DNA from: Pelodictyon phaeoclathratiforme BU-1
GTDB lineage: Bacteria > Bacteroidota > Chlorobiia > Chlorobiales > Chlorobiaceae
DNA: 64,000 nucleotides
NCBI RefSeq assembly: GCF_000020645.1
Contig: NC_011060.1
Coordinates: 2,184,501 to 2,248,500, forward strand
Reading direction: 5' to 3'
Positions within the stretch are counted from its first letter, which is position 1, and each line of letters opens with the position of its first letter. A model generated the notes under the pieces. The model was not told where the DNA came from. It was given only the letters and a program-made list of their open reading frames with translations, and searched no databases. The position numbers and the translations under genes are program-made. This document shows positions 26,963 through 36,632 of the stretch, in pieces.

Positions 26963-29900
26963 TGGTAACAAAAAAAGAGTGGCTTGCCCAGGAAGTTGCC
27001 AAAGCTGTTGGTGCCGGCAAGGTTGTTGCCCTTGAAACCGTTGACTTCAATGACCCGAATCGTCCCAAAACCTGCCTTGAAGTCGATTTTCCGATTTTGC
27101 CGGTTAATCAGGTTGCCATTATCGAAGGCAATGCCGGTAAGCCCATCTACCAGATGTCGAAATGGTGGGCGCGTCGTCGGTCGAGCGTTTTTCGTTCAAT
27201 GCTCATTGCCGCAGCAACCAAAGCCCCCGAAGATTTGTCTCATGCAGCAAAGCTGGTTTGGGACAACTACTACGCAAACCATCAAAAACGTGGGGCGTTC
27301 AAAGAGCTGAAGGTTGCCGACATTTTCATGGGGGGTGGAACAACGCTTGTTGAGGGATCGCGCCTTGGAATGCAGATGATCGGCAACGATCTGAACCCTG
27401 TTGCATGGTTTGTCGTCAAGCAGGAATTCACCAATGTTGACCTTGAAGAGGTAAAACGACTGCTCGCCGATATCGAGGCAGAGGTCAAGCCGCAGATCAT
27501 GCCCTACTACTACTGCGACGGCCCGAACGGAGAAAAGGGCACATGGACCCATCTGCCCGCCAATCAGGTCATGTCGCCCGACTTTGATCCGCTTAGCATA
27601 CCTCGCGAAGAACGGCGCTACTACAAGTACGAAGGCCCGGAAATCATCTACACCTTCTGGGCCAAGCACGGCCCTTGTCAGGTCACTGGCTGCGGTCATC
27701 GTACTCCCATCATGAGCAGCCCGGTCATGGCCATCAAAACGCTTACGGTCAAGCATTGGGAACGTTCCTGCAAAAGCTGTGGTGGTAAATTCCACGTTGA
27801 AGCTCATGCTGCACGCATGGCACCCGACGTTCCGCTCTATGTTGCTCCATCCGAATACCCGTTTACGGTGTACGAACCCGGAAAAGGAATTGTCTGTCCT
27901 CATTGCGGTCATGCTGAACACATCAATCTCACCAAAGGTAAGAATAAGAAGATTCAGCTTACGTTGCTGGTGCATCCGGAGTGGCTGGCTGGCAGCCCGA
28001 TGCTGGATGCCGATGGCCGTCCTTATGGAGGTTCTGCCCAGGATGATGCCGAGTCAACAGCTCGCTGGAATCAGGAACGTGCTTCGAAGATCCGGTTGCT
28101 TGAGGTTCGGGGCACAGAAACACTTATGGTTGCCGATAAGACCACCGGAATAATGAAAGAAATGGAAGTGATTCCAATAAAAGTCACCTGTCCGGAAACC
28201 GGTGTGACGTTTTATACTGATGCAAGGGGCGGTACTGCTGCACTAAAAGAGAAAAAGGGTAAAGTAACAAAGCAAACTGAGCTTGATGCTGATGGGAACC
28301 CAATAAAAAAAGCGGAAGATTCTACCTTTGCTTGTCGTGCTGATGGTCAAAGAAATGATGTGCTGTCGGCAATTAAAGCGACAGGCAAAACCGGGCCGAT
28401 GGCAGCCTATGCGATTCATGGGTATACACAACCAAATCTTTCCGCCTCTAGAAAGCCCTACAACGGACGCTTTTTTGCTCCATTTGATGCAAACCATGCG
28501 CGTCAGTGCGATGCGGCGGTGAAGGAATGGGAGGTTAGAAGGAAAACTGATTTAGCCGACTACTGGCCGCGTTCAGAGGTTCCATTCGGCTTCATGACCC
28601 ACATGAATAATGGCGGGATTCCAAATCATGGGTATACCCACTGGTGGACAATGTTCAATCCTCGTCAATTGCTTGTGCATACGCAGCTACTAAAAACCAT
28701 CACCACAGTAGGGAATTACGACTGGCAAGTGCGTGAGTACGTGCTGGGTGCATTCCAGCAATACTTGCGAAATCAGAGCATGTTTACGCTTTGGAACGTT
28801 CAAGGCGACAAATTAGAGCCACAATTTGCAAACAACAACTACCACCCAAAGTCGACCACGGTAGAGAACAGTGTGTTCCCTGCTCTTGGTCGTGGTAATT
28901 GGATGTCAAGTGCTGAAGGCGTTATTGAGGGGCGTGAATGGGCAGAATCACCTTGGGAAGCAGTAAGTACTGAGGGGTTAAAACAATATGCAGATGTACT
29001 TGCAGATCTTATAAGTGGAAAAAGCGAAAAAGTGTTTGCAGGTGATCCTGTTGTTAATAGTCCAAAAATCCTTTGTAGTTCATCAACAGATCTTGCTCTG
29101 GTGACCTCTGGTAGTATTGACCTTGTTATCACTGATCCTCCCTTTGGAGGGCTGCTTCATTACTCTGAGCTTTCCGATTTCTTTTATGTGTGGCTTCGCC
29201 TTGCACTCAAGGATCGGTACCCTGATTATTTTGGTACAGAGTACACTCCGAAATCTCTTGAGGCCGTTGCAAATAAAGCCCGAGAGCCTGAAGACTCGGA
29301 TGGTTATTATCAGCGTTTGTTAACGCAGTGTTGGCGAGAAGCATATCGTATTCTTAAACCGGGAGGAACCTTAGCGTTTACTTTTCATCATAGCGAGAAT
29401 AATCCGTGGGTTGCCGTGCTGGAGTCACTGTTCGGCGCAGGTTTCTATCTTGAAGCGACCTATCCAATTCGTTCAGACGAAACCAAGGGGGAAGGATCTA
29501 AACCAGGAACATTCGGTTCGCAAACCATCGAATACGATATCATCCACGTTTGCCGCAAGCGTATAGAAGAACCCAAGTCAGTGAGCTGGGGCCGGATGCG
29601 CCGTGAAGTCATGGCTGATGTTCGCCAGATTCAGGCGATGCTGGAGAACCATGCAAAGGAAGGGCTTCCGGCAGCCGATATACAGGTCATTCGTCGAGGC
29701 AAGGCCCTGGAATACTTCTCGCGTCATTATGGGAAAGTCTACGTGGACGATGATCGAACCATTTCAGTCAGGGATGCCTTGCTCGGCATCAATCAGCTCA
29801 TCGATGAGGATGCTGACAAGGGTAAGGATTTGCCTCCGGTGAATGCTGAACCGATTACCCGCCAGTTCCTGCGGATTTTCAGTAATGCCCCGGAGCTGAA

Positions 29901-30318
29901 GCGCGATCAGATGCAGAAATTCCTCAAAGGTTCAATTACAACGCCTGATGATTTCGTGCAGCGAGGGTGGTGTTTTGAAAAAAGCAAGGTTTTCATACGA
30001 ACCAACCCGCTTGATTTTGCCCGTGAATGGTCAGGCAAGCACCGGCGCCGCCTCACCTCCGATCTCGATCAAGCCTTGGTGCTCATTGGCGCCTGCTTCG
30101 ATGGCAGCGGTATCAATGCGGCCGATACCCTCAGAAACGATAATTTCAAGCCGCACGTCGCGCTCAAGCCCCTGCTCGAATGGTCGTATCGCAACGCCCC
30201 TGACCAGCCGATCAGCAATGCTGCATCGCGTGCAATCACCATCTTTAATGCATGGAATGCCAGCCGGTCGCCGCTTCCGAAACAAATTACACTCTTTGGT
30301 GAGGAGGATGAACCATGA
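26962..30318 (+). CDS. DUF1156 (COG1743-type) DNA methyltransferase, PglX-like
   Basis: A 1,118-residue protein. The N-terminal DUF1156 segment contains YQMSKWWARRRSSVFRSMLI (63-82). SAM motif I is FMGGGTTLVEGSRLG (122-136), with GNDLNPVAW next. Zinc-ribbon cysteines occur at CKSCGG and CPHCGH (312-317). Catalytic motif IV is TDPPFGG (724-730). The DPPF form suggests amino methylation (N6-adenine or N4-cytosine). In BREX type 3 the methylase is of this kind. Bases about 28,140-29,450 look lower in GC than both ends. It starts by ATGA overlap with the toxin stop. Confidence 0.9.
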   Translation: MVTKKEWLAQEVAKAVGAGKVVALETVDFNDPNRPKTCLEVDFPILPVNQVAIIEGNAGKPIYQMSKWWARRRSSVFRSMLIAAATKAPEDLSHAAKLVWDNYYANHQKRGAFKELKVADIFMGGGTTLVEGSRLGMQMIGNDLNPVAWFVVKQEFTNVDLEEVKRLLADIEAEVKPQIMPYYYCDGPNGEKGTWTHLPANQVMSPDFDPLSIPREERRYYKYEGPEIIYTFWAKHGPCQVTGCGHRTPIMSSPVMAIKTLTVKHWERSCKSCGGKFHVEAHAARMAPDVPLYVAPSEYPFTVYEPGKGIVCPHCGHAEHINLTKGKNKKIQLTLLVHPEWLAGSPMLDADGRPYGGSAQDDAESTARWNQERASKIRLLEVRGTETLMVADKTTGIMKEMEVIPIKVTCPETGVTFYTDARGGTAALKEKKGKVTKQTELDADGNPIKKAEDSTFACRADGQRNDVLSAIKATGKTGPMAAYAIHGYTQPNLSASRKPYNGRFFAPFDANHARQCDAAVKEWEVRRKTDLADYWPRSEVPFGFMTHMNNGGIPNHGYTHWWTMFNPRQLLVHTQLLKTITTVGNYDWQVREYVLGAFQQYLRNQSMFTLWNVQGDKLEPQFANNNYHPKSTTVENSVFPALGRGNWMSSAEGVIEGREWAESPWEAVSTEGLKQYADVLADLISGKSEKVFAGDPVVNSPKILCSSSTDLALVTSGSIDLVITDPPFGGLLHYSELSDFFYVWLRLALKDRYPDYFGTEYTPKSLEAVANKAREPEDSDGYYQRLLTQCWREAYRILKPGGTLAFTFHHSENNPWVAVLESLFGAGFYLEATYPIRSDETKGEGSKPGTFGSQTIEYDIIHVCRKRIEEPKSVSWGRMRREVMADVRQIQAMLENHAKEGLPAADIQVIRRGKALEYFSRHYGKVYVDDDRTISVRDALLGINQLIDEDADKGKDLPPVNAEPITRQFLRIFSNAPELKRDQMQKFLKGSITTPDDFVQRGWCFEKSKVFIRTNPLDFAREWSGKHRRRLTSDLDQALVLIGACFDGSGINAADTLRNDNFKPHVALKPLLEWSYRNAPDQPISNAASRAITIFNAWNASRSPLPKQITLFGEEDEP

Positions 30319-30815
30319 GGCAGTTATTCGACACGGTTTGGCAACGGCAGGGCACCAGTTGGATTTGGGATGAAGAGGCCCGTAATCAGGTTTGTTTGGC
30401 AAGCGAAGTCTGGAGCCTTCGGCAGTTTATGCAGGCCGTCGGCAAATGGCCCGAGGAACTTCCGGGCAATAATGGTCGTACCCTCGTAGTCGCCGGACTT
30501 GATGGTTCCCTTGACCTGTTGACTCCTGAAGATGCGGAATTTTGGCTTGGTGATGCGGTTAAATCGGCAATCCTCTCTTTTCAGGACGAGTACGGAAGCG
30601 AAGGAGCGCTCATCTTCTGGCTGCCTTTGGGTCGCAATCGTATCGAGGTGCATATTCCCACCGATGAGGTCAAGTGGCTCTGTGAAGCCCCCTTTCGGGA
30701 AAGCAAGCTTGATTTTGGACGTATTCTCTGGGGTCAGGCGAACGAGTACCCGCAGGAAATTTTCCTGAAAGAGCGTGATAAATCCGCTGGATTGTTTCAC
30801 TCGCGAATAACCTGA
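30315..30815 (+). CDS. unrecognised 166-aa defence-operon protein
   Basis: A soluble protein overlapping the methylase stop by 4 bases (ATGA). It has a strand-rich core, RTLVVAGLDGSLDLLTPEDA, then EGALIFWLPLG and RNRIEVHIP. There is no Walker A motif, so it is not an obvious BrxF, although its size and place, next to the helicase, are similar. No family recognised. The tight packing supports a role in the same system. Confidence 0.65.
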   Translation: MRQLFDTVWQRQGTSWIWDEEARNQVCLASEVWSLRQFMQAVGKWPEELPGNNGRTLVVAGLDGSLDLLTPEDAEFWLGDAVKSAILSFQDEYGSEGALIFWLPLGRNRIEVHIPTDEVKWLCEAPFRESKLDFGRILWGQANEYPQEIFLKERDKSAGLFHSRIT

Positions 30816-30824
30816 GGCGGCATT

Positions 30825-33608
30825 ATGGAATCGGAGCTGCAATTTCTGCCCGGTGAACGGATAGTCCATAGTGAATTCGGTCAGGGGGTCATTCTTGAAC
30901 CGGTTCGGGACGGTTACCTGCGCGCCTTCTTCGGTATCGGTGAGCGCCGTGTTCCTGTTGGTTCAATACGTCAGGAACTCTCGCGTCTTGAGCGCATCCT
31001 CCGTGCCGTCGATAATGGTGCTGATCGAGCCAGTAAGGCATGGCTCTCCTATGAAGCACATGCCTTGCCCATTATGGAAAGTGCTTCGGCCCTCACCTCC
31101 GCCCGAATTGACCTGTTGCCTCATCAGGTTGTACTCACACACCGCATCGCCACCGCATCGCCACGGCGTTTCCTCATCGCCGATGAAGTAGGACTGGGAA
31201 AAACCATCGAAACAGCGCTCATTCTCCGCGAACTGGCCAGCCGAGGTGAACTCGATCGTGCGCTCATGGTTGTTCCTGCAGGTCTGGTCAACAACTGGCA
31301 CCGGGAACTGAACGAGGTATTCAATCTTGGTTTCGAAGTATTCGGCTCCGAAGGTGATATTACCGATCGCAAAACAAACGCCTTTGCAAAACATGACCGA
31401 CTCATCGCCAGCGTTGACACTCTCAAGCGTCCGGCACGTATCCGGCGCCTTCTCGACGCCCCACGTTGGGATCTTGTCGTTTTCGACGAAGCGCATCACC
31501 TGTCGGCATCCCGCAACGGTGGAAAGGTCAGAAAAACCGAGAACTATAAGCTCGCAGAAGCTCTCAAAGATCACTCACGGGATCTCTTGCTGCTCTCAGC
31601 CACTCCGCACCAGGGCAATCACTTCCAGTTCTGGATGCTGGTACAACTGATGAATCCGACACTCTTCGCCAACCCTGAAGATATGCTCGGCAATCGCCAT
31701 CGCCTCAACACGGTCATGTTTCGCCGCTCTAAAGCCGATGCCTGCCAGCCGGATGGCTCACCACTCTTCGCTCGTCGCTGTGTGCATACCGAATCGTTCC
31801 TGATGAATCTCGACGAACGCCGCTTCTATGAAAAGCTGCGCGAATACCTTCAGGACGGTTTTAACCTCGCCCGGCGCCAGGGTAATCAGGGTCGCGCACT
31901 TGGATTTCTCATGGCGATCTTTCAGAAAATTGCTGCATCCAGCTTTGCTGCGGTACGCCGTACTCTCAAACGGCGCCTCTTGATGTTGACACTGCACGAA
32001 GCCCACCTTAGAGATCGGGAACTCGACATCGAGGGGAGAGAACGACTCATCAATGAAGCACGGGAACTCATCCATGAAGAATTCGCTCTGTCGCATGACA
32101 GCATGGGGCGCAGTGAAGTAGACCGGGTGCTTGCCGATCTCAAATACCGCTTGCTCAAAAAGCTCGACAAGGACGCTCTCGAAATGGCCGCTGATCCCTA
32201 TGGCAGCGAATATGCATCGACGCATGCTGAAGAGGCCGCTGCCGCTGCCGTAAACCTGCATTTACCGGAAGAACGCCAGCGCATTGTCGAGCTTCTCGGC
32301 GCTTTTCCGCAACAGCGCGAAACCAAGGCACAAAAACTCCTTGATGGTCTTGGAACACTATGGCGGCAGAACCCCGACGAAAAGATCGTCGTTTTCGCCA
32401 CCTATCTCGGTTCCGTCGACCTGATTGCCCGTGAGATCAACCAGACCTTTCCCGGCCAAGGGGTAGTCATACTGCGTGGCGGAGACCACGGAGCCAAAGT
32501 TGCCGCCGAACGGCGTTTCCGTCAAAAGGACGGTCCCCGTGTCCTCGTATGCACTGCGGCAGGCAGAGAAGGCATCAACCTCCAGTTCTCCCGTATTCTT
32601 TTCAACTTCGACCTGCCCTGGAACCCTATGGACGTGGAACAGCGCATCGGACGCATCCATCGTTACGGTCAGAACTACACCGCCCAGGTGTACAACCTTG
32701 TACTTTCCGATACCATCGAAGGCCGGATATTCCTCATGCTCGATGAAAAACTCACCGAGATAGCCCGTACAGTCGGCAAAGTTGACGATCAGGGTAACGT
32801 CGCCGAAGACCTTCGGACTCAAATTCTTGGTCAACTCTCCGAACGCCTCAATTACGACCGCCTCTATCAGGAAGCGCTGTCCGACCCTGAACTCAAACGA
32901 ACACAGATCGAACTCGAAGCCGCCATGTCGAACTCCCGGGAAGCCCGGCAGGTCGTTTTCAACCTCTTTCAGGATCTCGATGGATTCAGCCTTGACGACT
33001 ACAAACCATTCTCCGATGTCTCCTCAAGTCTTGACCGAATCGTTCGCTTTCTCTCCGCCGCCCTTCTCGAACGCCAGCAAAAACTCGTCAGAATCGATGA
33101 ACAGACATACGACCTCATCGCGGAAGATGGTAACCGACAGGTTCGATTTACCCTGAACCGTAATGCCGCCACCGCTCAGGACGAACTCGAACTCCTTGGA
33201 CTCGATCACCCCATTATCCAATCAGAACTAACCAGATGGCGAAGCCTGCCACCTGAAGCCATTGGTATAGCAGTTACTGCTGATCTCGACGCCCCGGCTC
33301 TCCTTTCGATCTGGATCGTTGAAACCACCACAGGTAATGGTGACCGCCGTATCGTCATTCAACCTATAGCCATTACACTGGACGGCATAAGGGTTCCCGC
33401 CATTGAACGTCAAGGTGGACACTACCTGCAGGCCACTCCAGCCCGGCCTTGGCTTTTGCCTGAACAACGCTTTGAAATTTTCTCCCGTATAGTCGAACCA
33501 ACCCTTCAACGAGAGCTTAAACACAAAGGCACCACCAACGGCGACAGCAGCTATTCTGCCGAATTGATTGCCTATGTTGAAATAAGCACCGGAAAAATTC
33601 ATGGTTGA
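30825..33608 (+). CDS. SNF2/RapA-type helicase of the defence operon
   Basis: A 927-residue two-lobed helicase. Motif I is DEVGLGKT (120-127), motif II DEAH (221-224), motif III SATPHQ (258-263), and motif VI QRIGRIHRYGQ (about 606-616). The N-terminal 50 residues form a small beta domain (GERIVHSEFGQGVILEPV). After the helicase core come about 280 residues of mixed alpha/beta. The RapA-like layout fits the large helicases (BrxHII/DrmD-like) found with DUF1156 methylases. It closes the operon, 9 bases after the 166-aa gene. Confidence 0.9.
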   Translation: MESELQFLPGERIVHSEFGQGVILEPVRDGYLRAFFGIGERRVPVGSIRQELSRLERILRAVDNGADRASKAWLSYEAHALPIMESASALTSARIDLLPHQVVLTHRIATASPRRFLIADEVGLGKTIETALILRELASRGELDRALMVVPAGLVNNWHRELNEVFNLGFEVFGSEGDITDRKTNAFAKHDRLIASVDTLKRPARIRRLLDAPRWDLVVFDEAHHLSASRNGGKVRKTENYKLAEALKDHSRDLLLLSATPHQGNHFQFWMLVQLMNPTLFANPEDMLGNRHRLNTVMFRRSKADACQPDGSPLFARRCVHTESFLMNLDERRFYEKLREYLQDGFNLARRQGNQGRALGFLMAIFQKIAASSFAAVRRTLKRRLLMLTLHEAHLRDRELDIEGRERLINEARELIHEEFALSHDSMGRSEVDRVLADLKYRLLKKLDKDALEMAADPYGSEYASTHAEEAAAAAVNLHLPEERQRIVELLGAFPQQRETKAQKLLDGLGTLWRQNPDEKIVVFATYLGSVDLIAREINQTFPGQGVVILRGGDHGAKVAAERRFRQKDGPRVLVCTAAGREGINLQFSRILFNFDLPWNPMDVEQRIGRIHRYGQNYTAQVYNLVLSDTIEGRIFLMLDEKLTEIARTVGKVDDQGNVAEDLRTQILGQLSERLNYDRLYQEALSDPELKRTQIELEAAMSNSREARQVVFNLFQDLDGFSLDDYKPFSDVSSSLDRIVRFLSAALLERQQKLVRIDEQTYDLIAEDGNRQVRFTLNRNAATAQDELELLGLDHPIIQSELTRWRSLPPEAIGIAVTADLDAPALLSIWIVETTTGNGDRRIVIQPIAITLDGIRVPAIERQGGHYLQATPARPWLLPEQRFEIFSRIVEPTLQRELKHKGTTNGDSSYSAELIAYVEISTGKIHG

Positions 33609-33620
33609 TAACGGTTAAAA

Positions 33621-33704
33621 TATAAAGGCAAAGCGGTTGATGCCTGGGCATATCGGCATCAGGTAAAGCTGGTATTCAAGAGACTGAGCAATCCTGTCAT
33701 AGCC
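33621..33704 (+). pseudogene. IS3-family transposase OrfB fragment
   Basis: An open run just after the helicase reads YKGKAVDAWAYRHQVKLVF, matching the ALDEWAYRRGVKLDFIRPGKP region of IS3 integrase domains. It then decays. No ends or start codon are visible. Confidence 0.5.
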
Positions 33705-33751
33705 ATACAAGGTTGGGGCGGTAAAAGAAATGATGTAACCGTTAAGATGAA

Positions 33752-34993
33752 ATGGGACAAGTAAAGAAAATGTGGGAAGAAGCCATGGAGCGCGGCTATT
33801 ATGTTGATGAGGAAATTGTTGTATGTCCTCATTGTTTCGAAGAAGAATCGCTACAGGATTTCATCAGAAGCCGAGGTGGAAAGTCCCCCTGTACATATTG
33901 TGGAGCCGTTGCCGAAGGTACCTGTATGCTTGATGAGTTGCTGAATCATGCAATGGATTGCATTAGGACAGAATGGAGACACCCAGCGGACGAAGGGCTG
34001 CCTTGTGAAACAAGAGAAGGTGGATGGCAATTCGCAGAAGTAATTGGCACGCAAGAGTTGTTTGAACGAGTAGGTTTCTATGCATTGAACGACGATTTGC
34101 AAAATAAAATAAACACCACCGTAGATGATGATGAGTGGTGCGAACGCAGTCCGTATTTACTCCGTAGAGATCAGACCCTTTTGTATGGATGGAAAGAGTT
34201 CTCAACGTTCGTTATGCATGAAGCCAGATACGTTTTTTTGAATGCAACACCTGAGAGCTACGATGATTCAAGGCCTGATGAAATCCATCCAGTCAAAATT
34301 CTTGACGCACTTGCAAACCTGGCTGAGGAAATTGGCCTAATTGGCAAAATTGAACCAGAGACCAGTTTATATCGTGTACACATCGTAGATCAAAGTGAAT
34401 CTCTTACGTCAGCCAAACGACTCGGCTCCCCTCCACTTGATCAGGCATTATATTCAAACAGGATGAGCCCGGCAGGGATATCAATGTTTTATGGCGCATT
34501 GGATATGAATACCGCTATTCTTGAGATATTTGACCCATGCAAAGGGAACAGGAAAAAAGCCGCTTACGGTATTTTTTTCCCTGTGCGACCATTGCGAGTA
34601 CTGGATCTTTCAAAGATACCTGATGTGCCCAGTATATTTGATTTGGCAAAACATAACATTCGACCAGGAATTATGTTCTTGCATGATTTTCTTCGAGATT
34701 TTACCAAACCTATTTCAAAAGACGAAAAAGCTCATGTAGAATATGTTCCCACTCAAGTTGTAACAGAATATTTCCGTCATATTTTTCGTACAGCAACCGG
34801 GGAGCGACTGGATGGAATAATGTACCCAAGTTCCAAGCATGAAAACCAAACGGCCGTCGTAATCTTTGCAAACAACGATGCCTGCGTCGAGGCGGGAGAC
34901 ATTTCGCTACCCAATGCTCTGCTCGTCCTCAGAAGCTATGGAATTACGGAACTGGTGAAAACCCTTCCAACAACCTTGAAAAAATTAATTTAG
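33752..34993 (+). CDS. RES-domain protein with HEPN/RES N-terminal domain
   Basis: A 413-residue protein. Residues about 22-60 carry a zinc-ribbon-like CPHCFEEE and CTYCG pair, followed by the HEPN/RES N-terminal region. Residues about 205-380 form the RES domain: LYRVH, SPAGISMFYGALDMNTAILE, VLDLSKIP, and YVPTQVVTEYFRH. RES toxins degrade NAD+. No Xre-type antitoxin lies next to it, so it may be a stand-alone abortive-infection protein. Function inferred from family. Confidence 0.8.
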   Translation: MGQVKKMWEEAMERGYYVDEEIVVCPHCFEEESLQDFIRSRGGKSPCTYCGAVAEGTCMLDELLNHAMDCIRTEWRHPADEGLPCETREGGWQFAEVIGTQELFERVGFYALNDDLQNKINTTVDDDEWCERSPYLLRRDQTLLYGWKEFSTFVMHEARYVFLNATPESYDDSRPDEIHPVKILDALANLAEEIGLIGKIEPETSLYRVHIVDQSESLTSAKRLGSPPLDQALYSNRMSPAGISMFYGALDMNTAILEIFDPCKGNRKKAAYGIFFPVRPLRVLDLSKIPDVPSIFDLAKHNIRPGIMFLHDFLRDFTKPISKDEKAHVEYVPTQVVTEYFRHIFRTATGERLDGIMYPSSKHENQTAVVIFANNDACVEAGDISLPNALLVLRSYGITELVKTLPTTLKKLI

Positions 34994-35590
34994 CTCTATC
35001 GAATCTATCAGCAGGAAATCTATGAGGGCACTCACAAATTCATAAAATTATAAAGCAGCAGAAGCCCTTACCATTTTGTTCACCACCGACAGAATGCACA
35101 CACAACCCAAAAACATAATCTCCCAAGCGCCGTACTCCGCTTCGCTCCGTTTGCGCAGCCCGGCCAGCCCCATTCATCCCTGCACCCTCCCAAAAGCAGG
35201 ATCGAAAGCGGACTACCGCCTTCTACCTGGAGCAGCTCACCCCGATAACCACGACCCCCGGCGCCCTTGGTTCCAAGAGCGCCAACAAAATACAAGCTTG
35301 CGCCCGTCACCTCCGCTCCGCGCCATTCCCCCTCCCCAAAGGTGAGACGTGCCTGATGAATAAAATGAGGCTGTCGAACCGCTTTAAATCAAAGCACTTG
35401 TGTATATTATTGCGTAGATATTCCTGCTTATCGACTAACTTGTCCAAGAGTGCAATGGAAAACAATAGGTAAAGCAAACAACCCTTTTCTTTACATAGCA
35501 ACCACGACATGTAAAAAAAACAACCCTTTCTTTCCATGTCAACAATCTCACAGATAAAAAGCAACCAATTTTTTACACCGGTAACCAGCC
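34994..35590. other. intergenic stretch without a gene
   Basis: About 600 bases. 35120-35340 is GC-rich with gcttcgctccgtttgcgcag-type motifs like those at 20050-20250 and 36930-37000. The rest is AT-rich. No coding signal seen. Confidence 0.4.
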
Positions 35591-35665
35591 ATGTCCTATA
35601 GCATACCCACATTACCCCTTGCGATTGAACTGGAAACAGTTCCTGTGCTTAAAAAAGCCGCATCA
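35591..35665 (+). pseudogene. Fic-family N-terminal remnant
   Basis: The first 25 codons read SIPTLPLAIELETVPVLKKA, the typical start of Fic/DUF4172 proteins. Homology then ends. Confidence 0.5.
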
Positions 35666-35728
35666 ACTTGCTACATTTTCATGGATAGGGTAAAAGTCAG
35701 ACCTTACTGGAAAAGGAGGTATGAAGAA

Positions 35729-35910
35729 ATGGGAGAAAATCAAACCCGTCGCAAGTTCAGCAAGCAGTTCAAATTGATGAAGTAGAACTGTCGCTACGAA
35801 GCAACAAAATGGTTATCGAAATAGCTGGGGTTCTTGGAATCCATGCTGAACTATTCTATCCTTGGAAAAAAGAGTTTCAGGCAAAGCAAACCGCATCCGT
35901 TCCCTGTAAC
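35729..35910 (+). pseudogene. IS3-family transposase OrfA remnant
   Basis: Reads ENQTRRKFSKQFK, then (after a frameshift near 35775) VIEIAGVLGIHAELFYPWKK and EFQAK, the N-terminal helix-turn-helix of IS3 OrfA. A stop and frameshift break it. OrfB is not adjacent; a piece lies 2 kb upstream. Confidence 0.65.
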
Positions 35911-36005
35911 GGTCATTCGCTTCGCTTTCATTTTTTTATATTTTCTTAATAGCAACAGGAAATACTTGTCATCGTCGTTTAACACAAATTGTTCTGGAAA
36001 TTCCC

Positions 36006-36599
36006 ATGCAAAACCGAAAAGTTAACTGGGATGATGTTCACGTCTCAAATTATGAGTCAGCAGCATTCTGGGACGTGAAATGGATATCGAAGGCACGTGA
36101 CCTGTACGAGTGTGCAAAAAAACTTGAACCCGAAGTAGTTCGTATATGGGAAAACTGGCGAGCAGTGTCAAGTAATGAAAGTGTAAAACTTCAGGCTGAC
36201 CACTATCAGGGGGTCTATTTCATGCTACTTTCATATGCTTTGGAAAACCTTTTAAAGGCGTCACTGGTCGCCAAGAATGGGAGTCAGTATAAGGAAAAAA
36301 AGAAATTCCCAGAAGATCTCAAATGTCACGATCTTGTCAAGCTTGCTAATCGCATCAATCTGAAACTTGAGGCTGGAGAGGAAGATCTTTTTCGACGTCT
36401 TACACGCAGTGCTATTTGGCACGGGCGATACCCTGCGCCGCTGAAATACTCTGATATGAGCGGTGTCGACGCATTTCTTGACGGTAGTAAACATTCGGTA
36501 AGTTGGTATGGCGAAAGCGACATAGAACGTTTGAATGCGCTCATATCAGGTCTTCCCGCACGATTAGCTCTTGATGTGCAGTATTGGGAAAGATGCTGA
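36006..36599 (+). CDS. candidate HEPN-domain protein
   Basis: A 197-residue mostly helical protein. It has YALENLLKASLVAK (about 77-90), KCHDLVKLA, and RSAIWH (134-139), which fits the R-x4-H ribonuclease motif of HEPN proteins followed by GRYPAP. No nucleotidyltransferase partner is adjacent. I do not recognise a named family, so the HEPN call rests on the pattern. Confidence 0.55.
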   Translation: MQNRKVNWDDVHVSNYESAAFWDVKWISKARDLYECAKKLEPEVVRIWENWRAVSSNESVKLQADHYQGVYFMLLSYALENLLKASLVAKNGSQYKEKKKFPEDLKCHDLVKLANRINLKLEAGEEDLFRRLTRSAIWHGRYPAPLKYSDMSGVDAFLDGSKHSVSWYGESDIERLNALISGLPARLALDVQYWERC

Positions 36600-36632
36600 T
36601 TATAGCTTTGGTTTACCTGTTTAACCATTCTA

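Noticed and set aside
21849..33608. DISARM system
   Set aside because: There is a methylase and an SNF2-type helicase, but no DUF1998 protein and no phospholipase-D protein; the PglZ-like protein and DUF499 ATPase point to a BREX-like system.
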